From: Saprospiraceae bacterium
GTDB lineage: Bacteria; Bacteroidota; Bacteroidia; Chitinophagales; Saprospiraceae
Assembly: GCA_016710115.1 (NCBI GenBank)
Contig: JADJLN010000008.1
Coordinates: 124,001 to 188,000, forward strand
DNA: 64,000 nt
Reading direction: 5' to 3'
The notes beneath the pieces were generated by a model, which ran no database searches, was not told the DNA's origin, and saw nothing but the letters and a program-made list of their open reading frames with translations. The position numbers were made by a program, and so were the translations under genes. This document shows positions 50,479-61,351 of the stretch, piece after piece (position 1 is the stretch's first letter; the number at the start of each line of letters is the position of its first letter).

Positions 50479-51140
50479 TCATCCGGATTGACTTCCCCTT
50501 TGCAAGAAGGCGAGTGGTCTTACCCAACAGGCTTCTGTGGGAATATTCAAAGGCAGTACCATAACACGAAAAAGTTTACCAACAGGTAGTTCATTCAAAC
50601 GGGTCATATTCTCAATGATGACTTTCCCCGAGCCGAGAATGATCTGATGAACAGGGTAGGGGTCTTTATCTGGTCCCGGCGTATCCATACCAATCCCTCG
50701 CAAACCCGATTTTGACAGGTATGTTGCCAATTCAGGATGAAGGACTGGATGATGTTCAAAATAGGTGGATGGTTCACATTGTACATCCCAGCCGGTATGG
50801 AAGAAAGAAAGTCAATCTGATGAAGATCCAGTGCAGGAAGATCTGAAAAGTTGATCACAGGAATCCCGACCACAGAAACGACCATTGCTTGTCCAAACCA
50901 GAATTCAACAGGAAACGAATCTACTTTTTGGCCAAGATGAATGAAATGTGCGGGAACGTCTACATGCGTACCTGTATGTGCAGTGCCCTGGATCAGATTC
51001 AATCTGTAACCTTCATTGGGGACATTGGCCAATTCCCGGATGGTAAAGGGAGGATCACCAGGATAGGGCGTGAGGTCTATTGAAAGAGCATGAGACAGAT
51101 CGATAATCACTTGATCATTGGACAACTGGAATGGTTTCAT
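50479..51140 (-). CDS. Cyclase-family metal hydrolase, kynurenine-formamidase-like (frameshifted)
   Basis: A member of the cyclase/formamidase family (KynB and relatives). The metal motif is complete: HTGTHVDVPAHF with His55, His59, Asp61 and His65. N-terminal DLSHALSIDLTPYPGDPP also fits. A one-base loss near 50805 breaks the frame in the run to FHTGWDVQCEPSTYFEHHP; the second part continues YLSKSGLRGIGMDTPGPD. No tryptophan-catabolism gene is adjacent, so the substrate is open. Confidence 0.82.
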
Positions 51141-51173
51141 TCAGTGAAGAACGGGATAGTTCCGGTAAAAGAA

Positions 51174-51204
51174 AAGGGCAACCTCAATGAGGCTGCCCTT
51201 TTTC
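51174..51204 (-). terminator. Terminator after the helical lipoprotein gene
   Basis: Stem AAGGGCA/TGCCCTT plus CCTC/GAGG around loop AAT, with one mismatch, and a T-rich tail on both strands. It lies 19 bp after the lipoprotein stop. Confidence 0.7.
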
Positions 51205-51222
51205 CCTATTCGATTCGGGGAA

Positions 51223-51767
51223 TTACTTCGCTGGCATGATCTCAGCCACAACCGTCTGGTACTCCTGCTGCTTTGCAGCAATAGCCGTTTTAGCTGCTTC
51301 GATCTGCTCTTTCCAGCTTGTTACTTTGGTTCCTGCTTCTGTGACCATGTTTGTCAACTCAGCAATTTTCGTTGTAACGTCACCTTCCAGCTTGCCATTG
51401 GCAAGTCCTTCCTTCAGCATGTTGACTTCTTCAGCCTTGCTTGTCCAGTTGGCAACGAAATCGTTGATCTCACCGGAGATAGCACCGAAAGATGTGCCAG
51501 ATGTCTGCAATGCATTGTAAGCATCCATAACCATCGTCTTCTTGTCTTCCTTCACTTTTGCCATTGCATCCTCGGCGATTGCCATGGAAGTCAGGCTTTG
51601 TTGGAAGTTGGCCTGCTCAGCAGAAACCATCTCGGCAACTTCAGTTACAGAAGTTGTGGTTTGATCCCACTGTGTAGTCAGAGATTCGATGCCAGAGCGA
51701 TACTTTTCAACACTGTTGCAGGCAACAAGGAACAACAGAGGAAGTGCGAATGCGATCAGTTTTTCAT
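51223..51767 (-). CDS. Helical lipoprotein of unknown function (frameshifted)
   Basis: About 180 residues: signal and lipobox KLIAFALPLLFLVAC, then a long Ala/Glu/Lys-rich helical protein with heptad-like spacing, ending in EIMPAK. The first codons read through only if the T5 run 51760-51764 (A5 on the coding strand) had six; this restores KKLIAFALP. It has its own promoter box (51791-51798) and terminator. No characterised family is recognised. The C-terminal lysine recalls Braun lipoprotein, but this is a loose analogy. Confidence 0.7.
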
Positions 51768-51790
51768 GTTTCTATGAAGATTTTAGACTG

Positions 51791-51798
51791 CAAAGGTA
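51791..51798 (-). promoter_or_regulatory. -7 box for the helical lipoprotein gene
   Basis: TACCTTTG on the minus strand matches TAnnTTTG, 23 bp before the ATG ending at 51767. Confidence 0.45.
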
Positions 51799-51884
51799 TC
51801 TCAATCCGCATCTTCTAATCACGTACATTCGTGAATGAATTGTTAACTTCCTGACTGGCTTGAAGCCTGCCCAAACAGTATTCT

Positions 51885-53543
51885 ATGGCTCCTATTTATC
51901 GTAGTCTGTTCTGCATCATTCTACTGTCTGCCATCCGGATTTCACCTCTCGGGGGACAACCCTTACCAACGCGGGCAGATTCACTTCGTGGCCGGCTGAC
52001 TGACTTGAGAACATGTTATGATGTGACTATGTATTCACTGGATCTCCGAGTAGATCCAACCCAGAAATGGTTATCTGGTACCTGCCAGATCGAGATGAAC
52101 ATCATCCGGGATCACAGAAAATTCCAGATTGACCTTGTATCCACTTTGACCATTCGGGAGATCCGGGATGAAAAGGGTCGAAGACTCGACTTTGACCGCC
52201 ATGAAGATGCTGTTTTTGTCATCTGGAAAAAGGAACGCCAACGCGGTGAACATGCTTCCGTTAAGATCACCTATGAAGGCCATCCTCTTGAAGCCCGGAA
52301 TCCACCATGGGATGGCGGCTTCACCTGGGGAAAGGACAAAAAAGGATTGCCCTGGGTGGTCGTGACTTGTCAGGGCCTGGGTGCGAGTTCCTGGTGGCCC
52401 AACAAGGACCATCAATCGGATGAACCAGATAGCATGCAACTGGCCATCACTGTCCCTCCGGGCTTGATGGATGTCTCCAATGGTCGATTGATGGAAACCC
52501 GGACTCTGGAGGATGGTTGGTTGACCTATGTCTGGAAGATTCATCACCCGATCAATAATTACAATGTGACCATCAATATTGGAGCCTATACCCACTTCAG
52601 GGATTGGCATATCAATCAGGATGGGGATTCCCTTTCCCTTGATTATTATGTTCTACCGGAAGACCTGGCGAAAGCCAGGGTTCAGTTCAAACAGGTGTCA
52701 CCCATGCTTTCGTGTTACGAATCCCATTTCGGGGCATATCCATTTCCGAAAGATGGGTTCAAACTGGTCCAATCTCCTCATCCGGGAATGGAACATCAAT
52801 CAGCCATCGCTTATGGCAACTACTTTGAAAATGGTTACCGACGGAAAGCCGCAACACCGGAAGGAAAATGGTTTGATTATATCATCATTCACGAATCAAC
52901 GCATGAGTGGTTTGGGAACAGTGTGACTTCTGCCGATATAGCTGATATGTGGATTCATGAAAGTTTTGGCACTTATCTGGAAGCTGTATATGTGGAATGC
53001 CTGTATGGTTATGAAGCAGCTTGCAACTATATGTCTGGCAAACCTCAGGAGGTATTGTATGACCGGCCGGTAGTCGGTCTGTATGATGTCAATCAGCCTG
53101 GCTCTCGCGATATGTATCCCAAAGGGGCACTGATGCTCCACATGTTACGCCATATAGTCGCCAATGATGCATTGTGGTGGACGACACTCAAAAGTCTGTC
53201 ACTTCGCTACCGCCACAGCATAGTCACTTATGACGATATCATTCAGCACTTCAATCAATCGCTAGACCACGATTTCACGGATTTCTTCACCCACTATTTG
53301 AAAGAGGTGGAATTGCCACAGTTGGATCTGGTAATTGAAAAAACGGGTTCAACATATGCCCTGCGATACAGGTGGTCCGGGGTGCCGGCCACATTTGATA
53401 TCCCTGTACGTGTCGAAATCGATGGTATTGGTCACCTCCTGAAACCTGCAACAACCTGGAAAGTGCTGGCGATTCCGTCCAGAAAAAAACCGGACGTCGA
53501 GGTCGATCGAAACTGGTTCATCCAGGTTAACCGGTCCAGTTGA
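51885..53543 (+). CDS. M1 family zinc aminopeptidase, exported
   Basis: A 552-residue metallopeptidase with signal peptide (about 1-24). The substrate-binding motif reads GMEHQSAIAYG (the usual exported variant of GAMEN), and zinc motif HESTHEWFGN with the third ligand Glu in WIHESFGTYLE 18 residues later. The N-terminal beta domain precedes the catalytic part. It should trim N-terminal residues from peptides in the periplasm or outside. It lacks the C-terminal helical domain of long M1 enzymes. Frame intact. Confidence 0.9.
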   Translation: MAPIYRSLFCIILLSAIRISPLGGQPLPTRADSLRGRLTDLRTCYDVTMYSLDLRVDPTQKWLSGTCQIEMNIIRDHRKFQIDLVSTLTIREIRDEKGRRLDFDRHEDAVFVIWKKERQRGEHASVKITYEGHPLEARNPPWDGGFTWGKDKKGLPWVVVTCQGLGASSWWPNKDHQSDEPDSMQLAITVPPGLMDVSNGRLMETRTLEDGWLTYVWKIHHPINNYNVTINIGAYTHFRDWHINQDGDSLSLDYYVLPEDLAKARVQFKQVSPMLSCYESHFGAYPFPKDGFKLVQSPHPGMEHQSAIAYGNYFENGYRRKAATPEGKWFDYIIIHESTHEWFGNSVTSADIADMWIHESFGTYLEAVYVECLYGYEAACNYMSGKPQEVLYDRPVVGLYDVNQPGSRDMYPKGALMLHMLRHIVANDALWWTTLKSLSLRYRHSIVTYDDIIQHFNQSLDHDFTDFFTHYLKEVELPQLDLVIEKTGSTYALRYRWSGVPATFDIPVRVEIDGIGHLLKPATTWKVLAIPSRKKPDVEVDRNWFIQVNRSS

Positions 53544-53623
53544 TCGAAACTGTATCTATGGTCTGGCTGGTGTAGGGCTCCTGAACCAAGTAAAAGAGAC
53601 GGACAGATGCCGATTCAGAAGAG

Positions 53624-53709
53624 TGCCCGGGGCGGGACTCGAACCCGCACGGCCATTACTGGCCAAAGGATTTTAAGTCCTTCGTGTCTACCAGTTTCAC
53701 CACCCGGGC
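53624..53709 (-). tRNA. tRNA-Leu (anticodon UAA)
   Basis: An 86-nt class II tRNA with 7-bp acceptor stem GCCCGGG/CCCGGGC, T-loop GGTTCGAGTCC, long variable arm, and anticodon loop CTTAAAA giving UAA (reads UUA/UUG). CCA is not encoded. Confidence 0.95.
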
Positions 53710-53753
53710 AGACATTGATCAAAGATAGTGGATGACTGCCAGAAAAAGGAAAG

Positions 53754-53782
53754 GGTGCCCAGCAAAGCGGACACCCTTTTTT
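53754..53782. terminator. Hairpin between tRNA genes
   Basis: Arms AAGGGTG and CACCCTT around a 15-base loop, flanked by six T on the plus strand and a T-rich stretch on the minus strand. It separates tRNA-Gly from tRNA-Leu and may end or process the transcript. Confidence 0.4.
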
Positions 53783-53855
53783 AGCGAAAGACGGGATTCG
53801 AACCCGCGACCCCAACCTTGGCAAGGTTGTGCTCTACCAGCTGAGCTACTTTCGC
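53783..53855 (-). tRNA. tRNA-Gly (anticodon GCC)
   Basis: A 73-nt tRNA with acceptor GCGAAAG/CTTTCGC, D-stem AGCTC, anticodon loop TTGCCAA giving GCC, and T-loop GGTTCGAATCC. CCA is not encoded. A TATATTTG box lies 36 bp upstream. Confidence 0.96.
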
Positions 53856-53891
53856 AAGATCTTTTTCGCGGCTCATTTGCCAACCGGACGG

Positions 53892-53899
53892 CAAATATA
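53892..53899 (-). promoter_or_regulatory. -7 box for the tRNA pair
   Basis: TATATTTG on the minus strand matches TAnnTTTG, 36 bp before tRNA-Gly. Confidence 0.45.
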
Positions 53900-53927
53900 C
53901 AATGCCAATATTGATACGTGCAAGACT

Positions 53928-55995
53928 TTATCCTGTTTTTGTTGAACCACTTTCCAATCGACGCTTGAAATAATAATAGGTCTCATGCTGGGATCGCAAG
54001 GCAATCGCCTTGTCAGGTCGTCTGAATTCATTGTGTTGGCCTGCATCTATGACCCGTGCCTTCAGCACATCCCCATTGTATTTCAAACAGATCGATGAGA
54101 ATCTCCCTGATCGCTGGATGATAGATCGGACAAGCTGTTTCGATGCGATAATACAGGTTTCTGACCATCCAGTCAGCAGAGGAAATATAGATTCGCGGAG
54201 TGCCCTGATTGTGAAAGAAAAAGATTCGGGTGTGTTCCAGGAACCGATCGACAATACTGATCACTTCGATATTCTCACTGATTCCAGGCAAACCAGGGAC
54301 GAGGGAACAGATCCCACGGACAATAATGCGTACCCTGACCCCTGCCGTTGATGCAGTATACAACTCATTGATCAGGAAGGGATCTTGCAACGAATTCAAC
54401 TTCAGACAGATCTCTGCAGGTAGTCCCTTTTCTGCGGCGCTGATCTCGGCATGGATCAGGTCAGTCAGTGTATCTACAAGATTGAATTGTCCGACAAGAA
54501 GGTGTTCGAACGGTTTGTCAGGAAGTTTTACTGTTTCCAGAAAAGAGAAGACCTGGGCCACCTCACCGGTAATGCGTTCATCCGCGGTAAACAGTCCGAC
54601 ATCCGAATACACCCGAACAGTACCTTCATGAAAATTACCCGTACTCAGATACGTGTAAAGTAGTGGTCCATCTTTTTCCAACCTTCTGACCATCGCCAGT
54701 TTGGCATGCACCTTCAACCCGGGGAAACTGTAATGCACCGTAACGCCATGCTTTTCCAGCTCTTCACCCCACCGCAAATTGGCTTCTTCATCAAACCGGG
54801 CCTTCACCTCAATAAAGATCGATACTTGTTTCCCATTCTGTACCGCCTGTTTTAAAGCGGACATGATTCGGGATTGTGTACCAACCCGATACTGAACCAA
54901 TTTGATGTGGGTGACATCCGGATCTGTAGCAGCCCGCTCAAAGAACTGGATTACAGACTCATAAGAATGGTAAGGAGGATGGATGAGATAATCTCGCCAG
55001 CGAATTCGTGAAAAAAAGTCACGGGCTCCCTCCAGTGGCTCGAATTCGAGAGGTACCAGGTCAGCGAGTTTCAGATGTTCCAAACCAAAATCAGGAAACT
55101 GAAAGAAATCCATGTTGTTGTGGTAACGCCCTTCAGGAAAAAGATCGATGGTTTCGAGATCGAACATTTCCTTGAGAAAGTTCAGGGTGACGCTGTCCAT
55201 ATCCCGGTCATACACCAATCGGGAAGCAGGCCCAATATTTCGGTTAGTCAGGCTTTTCCTGATTTTCTCAATCAGGTCACCGGAGAACTCATCATCGATA
55301 TACAATTCCGCATCTCGTGTCAGTTTGATCGAAAAACTGTCGATGATGTCATATCCAGGAAAGAGCCAGGGAATACTGTGTCTGACTAACTCATCCAGCA
55401 TAATGACATACTGGTGGCCTGATGATTCAGGCAAAATGATAAATCGTGGCAGGTGATCCGAGGGAATCTTGATGATCGCATAATCCCGATGGCTTTCTGA
55501 GCGCGATCTGTCGAGAAGGACAACGATAAGATACAATGCGGCATTATTCAGAAAGGGCCGGATCTTGTCTTTGACCAGAAGAACTGGCTGCACATAAGGC
55601 AGCATATTATTGTTGAAGTACTGGTCAATAAAGGCTTTCTGGTCCTCATCCAATTGCGTATGACGAACCATCAGGATACGGTTCCTCTTCAATTCGGGAA
55701 GAAGATCCTCGATGAATATCCTGTAAAACTCCTCCTGTTGGTCATTGACAATCTCTTTGATCTGTTTGATCAGTTCTTTCGGGTCGTAATCAAGTTGCGC
55801 CTTGGTCTTTTTACCCACCCGCAACAAGTTCCGGTGATTCGCAACCCGCACGCGAAAAAACTCGTCCAGATTATTTGAATAGATTGCCATGAACTTGAAC
55901 CGCTCGAAAAGAGGGTTTTGCTTATTCGACGCCTCCTGCAATACGCGTTCATTGAAGGACAGCCAGCTGATATCACGATGCAGATAATATTCCAT
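53928..55995 (-). CDS. ppk1: Polyphosphate kinase 1 (frameshifted)
   Basis: PPK1 makes polyphosphate from ATP. About 689 residues in all: N-terminal LHRDISWLSFNERVLQEA, the central catalytic part GLKVHAKLAMVRR with the autophosphorylated His, and the second active-site segment HNQGTPRIYISSADWMVRNL. The frame breaks near 54095 close to the end; it resumes at LKYNGDVLKARVIDAGQ and stops at 53928. It starts 5 bp after the DUF72 gene end and the two may share a transcript. Confidence 0.92.
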
Positions 55996-56000
55996 GGGTG

Positions 56001-56901
56001 CTAATCAAAAAGTCCTCTCTGATTATTCTGACGATAATGTACTGGAGTTTTCATGGAAAAGAAAGAGGCTCCTGCTTCATTGATGACATTCAACCACAGA
56101 CGGGCCAGTTTCGGTGCTTCCTGGTTCAAATGATGATGTAAACTTAATGTGGCTTCTTCCGAGTCCTGCATCATGCCAGCTGCGTAGTCTGTCCACCCAG
56201 TTTCGAATTCTGCCCCGATCTATCTCTTCCTGACCTGTAGCTACAAATCGAAGAAATAGTCGCGGAATGGTCAGATGCATATGTGCCCCTTCTCGGAAAC
56301 CGGCAACATCTGTGATCAGAAGCCCGATCCGCCTGTTGATCAAATACTTATGAAGTCTCTCTTCATGTATAAGTTCCTTATCCCTGACCTCCAGGAAAAG
56401 CAACTGTTCCGGTGACCAGTTGTCCAGAATGTGAACGACCTTATCAATGTCCGCAGTTCCAATACGTGGAGGTAATTGAAGGAAGGCGGGTCCTAGATGA
56501 TCGCCAAAGGCCTCATGTGTCAACTGGATGTTCCGGATGATCGCATGAAGATCGGACCTGTTGGAATGGCTGATTCCCTGCCACAATTTGGGACAGAACC
56601 TGAATTCTGCAGGGACCTGATCAATCCATTTGCGGATGGTTTCCAAAGCCAATGGATGATAGAACGAACTGTTTAATTCTATGCAATTGAACGACCGGGC
56701 ATAATAGCTTAAAAAGGCGTTTGCCGGCAAACCGGGCGGGTAGAGGTCACCTTTCCATCCTGGTTCACGCCAGCTGGTCAATCCAACAGACCATCGAGTA
56801 TTCCTGGTCTGACTGGTGGCCAGAATTTCAGCATTCTGATACGGTTCACTCGGGAGGTCGAATGAAATAGATTGAAGCTGGTCTACCTTCCCGAATTCCA
56901 T
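56001..56901 (-). CDS. DUF72 family protein (frameshifted)
   Basis: About 300 residues of the DUF72 TIM-barrel family, function unproven. Family motifs are visible: GLTSWREPGWKGDLYPPG near the start, SFNCIELNSSFYHPL, FRFCPKLWQGISH and LFLEVRDKEL. A short N-terminal extension of about 36 residues precedes them. The frame breaks near 56155 and continues as EEATLSLHHHLNQEAPKLA to the TAG at 56001. No lead from context beyond ppk1 directly downstream. Confidence 0.8.
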
Positions 56902-57020
56902 ATTTCTGATCGATTTCTGAATACCCGCCGTGTCATAAATGGCACTGGATCGATTCCAGTGATCAAGTTATCACCAAAAGACCTGAATGAGTTTCTACTT
57001 TTATGCCACAACAAGATATT

Positions 57021-57776
57021 ATGAGTCGAAAGAAGATCCTGGCGGGCAATTGGAAAATGTACAAATCAATCAACGAAGCCCGAAACTGGATTCGGGTTTT
57101 CCAGGGGAGCAAAAAAGGGGTACTCCATGTAGACATTCTGCTCTTTCCAGCATATACCACGATCTATCCGATCGGAAAGGAAGCATCCAAAGCCAATATT
57201 TCGCTGGGAGCCCAAAACCTGCATGAAGCTGAGGAGGGTGCTTATACAGGAGAGGTGTCCGGTAAAATGTTGGTCGAAGCAGGAGCGGATTGGGTGCTGA
57301 TCGGGCATTCCGAACGTCGTATTCTATTTGGTGAACATGATGAGCGAATCAATCTGAAGGTACTTCGAGCCCTGATCAGTGGATTGAAACCCATCCTATG
57401 TGTAGGTGAAACCCTGGAAGAACGGGAAGCGAATCAGCAGGAGGATGTTGTTCGCCGACAGCTAATTGAAGGGCTGAAAGATATTCATCCAGATGATTTG
57501 TATCAGGTTGTCATTGCTTACGAACCTGTTTGGGCGATTGGTACCGGTCAAACCGCAACACCACAGGATGCCCAGGAGATGCACAGCTTCATCCGCAGTA
57601 TCATCGGTAGCCAATGGAAATCCCGTATTGCGGAAAGTATTCGCATTCTATATGGTGGTTCCGTCAAACCTGACAATGCAAAAGAACTATTCGCCTGCCC
57701 GGACATCGATGGTGGTCTTGTGGGGGGAGCCAGCCTGAAAGCAGAAACCTTCCTGTCAATTTTACGGGCATTCTAA
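57021..57776 (+). CDS. tpiA: Triosephosphate isomerase
   Basis: TpiA interconverts DHAP and glyceraldehyde-3-phosphate in glycolysis. Catalytic Lys is in AGNWKMYK near residue 10, His in GHSERR near 95, and Glu in IAYEPVWAIGTG near 166; phosphate loop GGSVKPDN. 251 residues. I use the ATG at 57021; one six codons upstream (57003) follows a near-box TACTTTTA. Its TAA overlaps the stop of accC on the other strand. Confidence 0.95.
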   Translation: MSRKKILAGNWKMYKSINEARNWIRVFQGSKKGVLHVDILLFPAYTTIYPIGKEASKANISLGAQNLHEAEEGAYTGEVSGKMLVEAGADWVLIGHSERRILFGEHDERINLKVLRALISGLKPILCVGETLEEREANQQEDVVRRQLIEGLKDIHPDDLYQVVIAYEPVWAIGTGQTATPQDAQEMHSFIRSIIGSQWKSRIAESIRILYGGSVKPDNAKELFACPDIDGGLVGGASLKAETFLSILRAF

Positions 57777-59245
57777 CGGCGCCTGTCATACCATCGTCCA
57801 TTCTGATCCTCGGGAAGTTTCAGAAGTTGTCCATCCTTGTGATGTAAATAGGCCGCCATGATTCCGGCAGCTTCTCCAGTCGGTTGACGCATCTGGGATA
57901 TCGAATCTGCAGTAAAGTAGTTCTGGACAAAATGTGTATCAAACTGACCTGAAATGAACGCCTCGTGTTGGGCAACAAACAATCCGAAAGGTAGGGTGGT
58001 GGCTATCCCTTCGATCTCGTATTCGGTGATGGCTTTGATGAGCAATTGCCGAGCTTCTTCTCGGTCCCGTCCATGAACAATCAATTTGGACAGCATCGGA
58101 TCATAATAAATGGGGACTTCCATACCTTCTTCGAATCCACTGTCCACGCGAACATGCCTGCCTTGGGGCTCTCTGTATCGATGTAACACGCCTGTACTGG
58201 GAAGGAAGTTGTTTTCCGGATCTTCAGCGTAAACCCTCAATTCGAAAGCGTGCCCATTGATCTTCAGTTCATCCTGTGTGAATCCCAATGGCTCCCCCCG
58301 AGCGACCCGGATCTGCCACTCGACCAGGTCGAGTCCAGTTATCCATTCAGATACCGGATGTTCAACCTGCAAACGGGTATTCATTTCAAGGAAATAGAAT
58401 TTCCGATCAGCATCCATTAAAAATTCAACAGTCCCGGCATTGACATATCCACAAGCCTTTGCAACTCGAACTGCAGCCTCTCCGATCGCCTTTCTAATTT
58501 CGGGAGTGACAAAGGCAGAGGGTGCCTCCTCCACGACCTTCTGATGCCGACGCTGGATGGAGCATTCCCGTTCAAAAAGGTAAACCGTATTCCCATGGTG
58601 ATCGGCCAGTACCTGCACTTCAATGTGCCGGGGTGAACGTATATATTTCTCCAGGAAGACGGAACCGTCGCCAAAGGCAGCCAGTGCTTCACTGGAAGCT
58701 CGTTCGAGTTGCGAGGCCACCTCTTCAGATGATTCCACGATACGCATCCCTTTCCCACCACCTCCGGCAGAGGCCTTCATCAATACCGGGTATCCGATAT
58801 CGTCTGCCAGTCTGCGGGCTTCTACCGGATCAGAAATCGCATGTCCCGATCCTGGAACCATAGGTATATCAAACGGCTTGACCGCATCCTTCGCAGCTAA
58901 TTTGCTGCCCATAACTTCGATGGCATGGGGTCTGGGACCGATATAGATCAGTCCTGCCTGTTGCACTTTCTCAGCAAACAATGCCTGTTCACTAAGAAAA
59001 CCATATCCGGGATGAATGCCTTCCGATCCGGTATGCCGGGCAATTTCCAAAATCTTATCGATCCGCAAATAGGATTCGCCGGATGGTGCCGGCCCAAGCA
59101 AATAGGCTTCATCAGCAAACCGGACGTGCGGAGCATTTCGATCAGCTTCGCTATAGACTGCGACTGTTTGAATGCCCATTCGTCGCGCTGTACGCATGAC
59201 TCGTAACGCAATTTCACCCCGGTTGGCAACCAATATTTTTTTCAT
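57773..59245 (-). CDS. accC: Acyl-CoA carboxylase biotin carboxylase subunit
   Basis: An ATP-grasp enzyme that carboxylates biotin for acetyl-/propionyl-CoA carboxylase. N-terminal KKILVANRGEIALRVMRTARRMG, ATP loop KASAGGGGKGMRIV, bicarbonate/Mg segment EMNTRLQVEHPVSEW, C-terminal domain to 490 residues. There is no fused biotin carrier or carboxyltransferase gene alongside, so the substrate class (acetyl-, propionyl-, methylcrotonyl-CoA) is uncertain; the 490-residue length with a short C-terminal tail suits propionyl/methylcrotonyl systems somewhat. Start at the ATG ending at 59245 opens straight into the family. Confidence 0.9.
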   Translation of the reverse strand: MKKILVANRGEIALRVMRTARRMGIQTVAVYSEADRNAPHVRFADEAYLLGPAPSGESYLRIDKILEIARHTGSEGIHPGYGFLSEQALFAEKVQQAGLIYIGPRPHAIEVMGSKLAAKDAVKPFDIPMVPGSGHAISDPVEARRLADDIGYPVLMKASAGGGGKGMRIVESSEEVASQLERASSEALAAFGDGSVFLEKYIRSPRHIEVQVLADHHGNTVYLFERECSIQRRHQKVVEEAPSAFVTPEIRKAIGEAAVRVAKACGYVNAGTVEFLMDADRKFYFLEMNTRLQVEHPVSEWITGLDLVEWQIRVARGEPLGFTQDELKINGHAFELRVYAEDPENNFLPSTGVLHRYREPQGRHVRVDSGFEEGMEVPIYYDPMLSKLIVHGRDREEARQLLIKAITEYEIEGIATTLPFGLFVAQHEAFISGQFDTHFVQNYFTADSISQMRQPTGEAAGIMAAYLHHKDGQLLKLPEDQNGRWYDRRR

Positions 59246-59349
59246 ACTCGCGAATGAATCGGCAAAATAGCCAATCTGTGCGGCATGGCTCACTCCGCAT
59301 CTGATTTCCTCCCTCCAGACAAACCACTTACTTTCGCAGGAAACGGGTA

Positions 59350-61351
59350 ATGATGAATCAAAAAGTTGAGGTGCAGCCCTTGTGGAGCCCCAGCGAGGAA
59401 ATGGCGCAGGAAAGCAACCTCCGATCCTTTATGCGCTGGCTTACGGTGACCAGGAATCTCCATTTCCAGGACTACCACGCACTCTGGACCTGGTCTGTTA
59501 CAGATCCGCAGGGATTCTGGGAAGCCTTATGGGATTATGCTCCCGTTATAACCCATTCACCTTATTCTTCCGTATGGGATCATGAACAAATGCCCGGTAC
59601 GCGATGGTTTCCCGGCTCCACACTCAACTATGGAGAACATTTGCTCAAAGGTGCAGTGCCAGGCAATCCTGCTATTCTCTTTCAATCCGAACGTCAACCG
59701 CTGCAGGAAATACATTGGTCCGAGCTCAGGAAACAGGTAGCTGCTCTGCAGCAGCAACTAGTGAGCCTCGGATTGCAATCCGGTGATCGTGTAGTCGCAT
59801 TTCTTCCCAATATACCTGAGGCGACCATTGGCTTGATCGCTTGTTCATCACTCGGTATTATCTGGAGTTCCTGCAGTCCGGATTTCGGCGCCGGATCGGT
59901 AATTGAGCGCTTCGCCCAGATCGAACCGAAAGCAATCATCACCGTGGATGGGTACAGCTACAATGGAAAATCATTCGACAAACGGGATATTGTCAAGGAC
60001 ATTGTATCCGCATTGCCGACGCTGGAAGCGGCCATTTTTATCCCCTATCTGACGTCAGATCCTGTGCTTCTGCTGGAGACCAACCTCATTCTCTGGTCAG
60101 ATATGCTGGCCGCTCATGACGGACGTGAAATACAAATTCATCCGGTCCCATTTGATCATCCTCTTTGGGTATTGTATTCATCCGGAACGACCGGAAAGCC
60201 TAAAGCCATTACGCATTCACATGGTGGTGTCCTGCTCGAACATTATAAATATCTCTGGTTTCACAATGATGTCAAACCGGGCGAGCGATACTTCTGGTTC
60301 AGTACAACAGGATGGATGATGTGGAATTTTGTCCAGGCAAACCTGATGGTCGGTGCTACCATCGTATTGTATGATGGCAGCCCCGGATATCCTGACCTGG
60401 GAGTATTGTGGCGATTGGCAGAAGAGGCCAGCGTGAATCATTTCGGGACATCAGCTCCTTACATTCTCGCTTGTCTGAAAGCGGGCATGACCCCAAAATC
60501 ACTGGTCAATCTACAGGCAATACGATCGATCAGTTCAACGGGATCTCCATTGCCTCCGGAAGGGTTTCGGTGGATATACGATGCTGTCGGAGAGAATATC
60601 TGGTTGTGCAGCATGAGCGGTGGGACAGATGTCTGTACTGCTTTCGTGGGAGGATGTCCAACATTACCGGTATATGAAGGGGAGATCCAGTGTCGCGCTT
60701 TGGGCTGTGCATTATACGCATGGGATGACGAAGGTCAGGCTGTGGAAGATCAGATGGGTGAAATGGTGATCACCCGACCGATGCCATCCATGCCTGTGTT
60801 TTTCTGGAACGATCCGGATGGCAGCAAGTATCGGTCCAGTTACTTTGAAGACTTTCCGGGTTTCTGGCGCCATGGTGATTTTATCAAGATAACCAAACGT
60901 GGTGGAGTGGTTATCTATGGTCGTTCCGATGCAACACTCAATCGCCATGGAGTCCGGATCGGAACTGCGGAGATCTATCGGGCGATTGACCTCATCGAAG
61001 ATATCCGAGGATGCATTAATCATCAACCTCGAACATGAGGATGGCAGTCATTATATGCCCTTGTTTGTGCAACTCAAAGTGGGAATGACTTTGACTGATG
61101 ACCTGAAGTCGCGTATCAATGCCATTTTAAAAGAAAGCTACTCTCCACGTCATGTGCCGGATCAGATCATTTCCTGTCCGGATATTCCCTATACCATGAG
61201 TGGCAAGAAGCTGGAATCTCCCGTGAAGAAATTGATGATGGGCATACCACTTCAACAGTCAGCCAGTCTGGATGCACTTCGAAATCCGGCATCTCTGGAC
61301 TTTTTCATTCGATTTGCCAAAGACTATCGGCAAGGCAGGACGAAAATCTAA
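59350..61351 (+). CDS. Acetoacetate-CoA ligase (frameshifted)
   Basis: An adenylate-forming enzyme activating acetoacetate (or acetate) as CoA ester, about 666 residues. The N-terminus PLWSPSEEMAQESNLRSFMRWL is the acetoacetyl-CoA synthetase type; the P-loop is YSSGTTGKPKAITHSHGG, with YEGEIQCRALGCALYAW next. The catalytic Lys lies in the C-terminal MSGKKLESPVKKLMMG. A break near 61008 interrupts the C-terminal swing domain, which resumes as EDALIINLEHEDGSHYM. Together with accC opposite, this suggests short-chain acyl or ketone-body use. Confidence 0.88.

Noticed and set aside
52780..52800. M1 peptidase has GMEHQ instead of GAMEN, suggesting altered specificity
   Set aside because: This variant is common in exported bacterial M1 peptidases and keeps the catalytic geometry.
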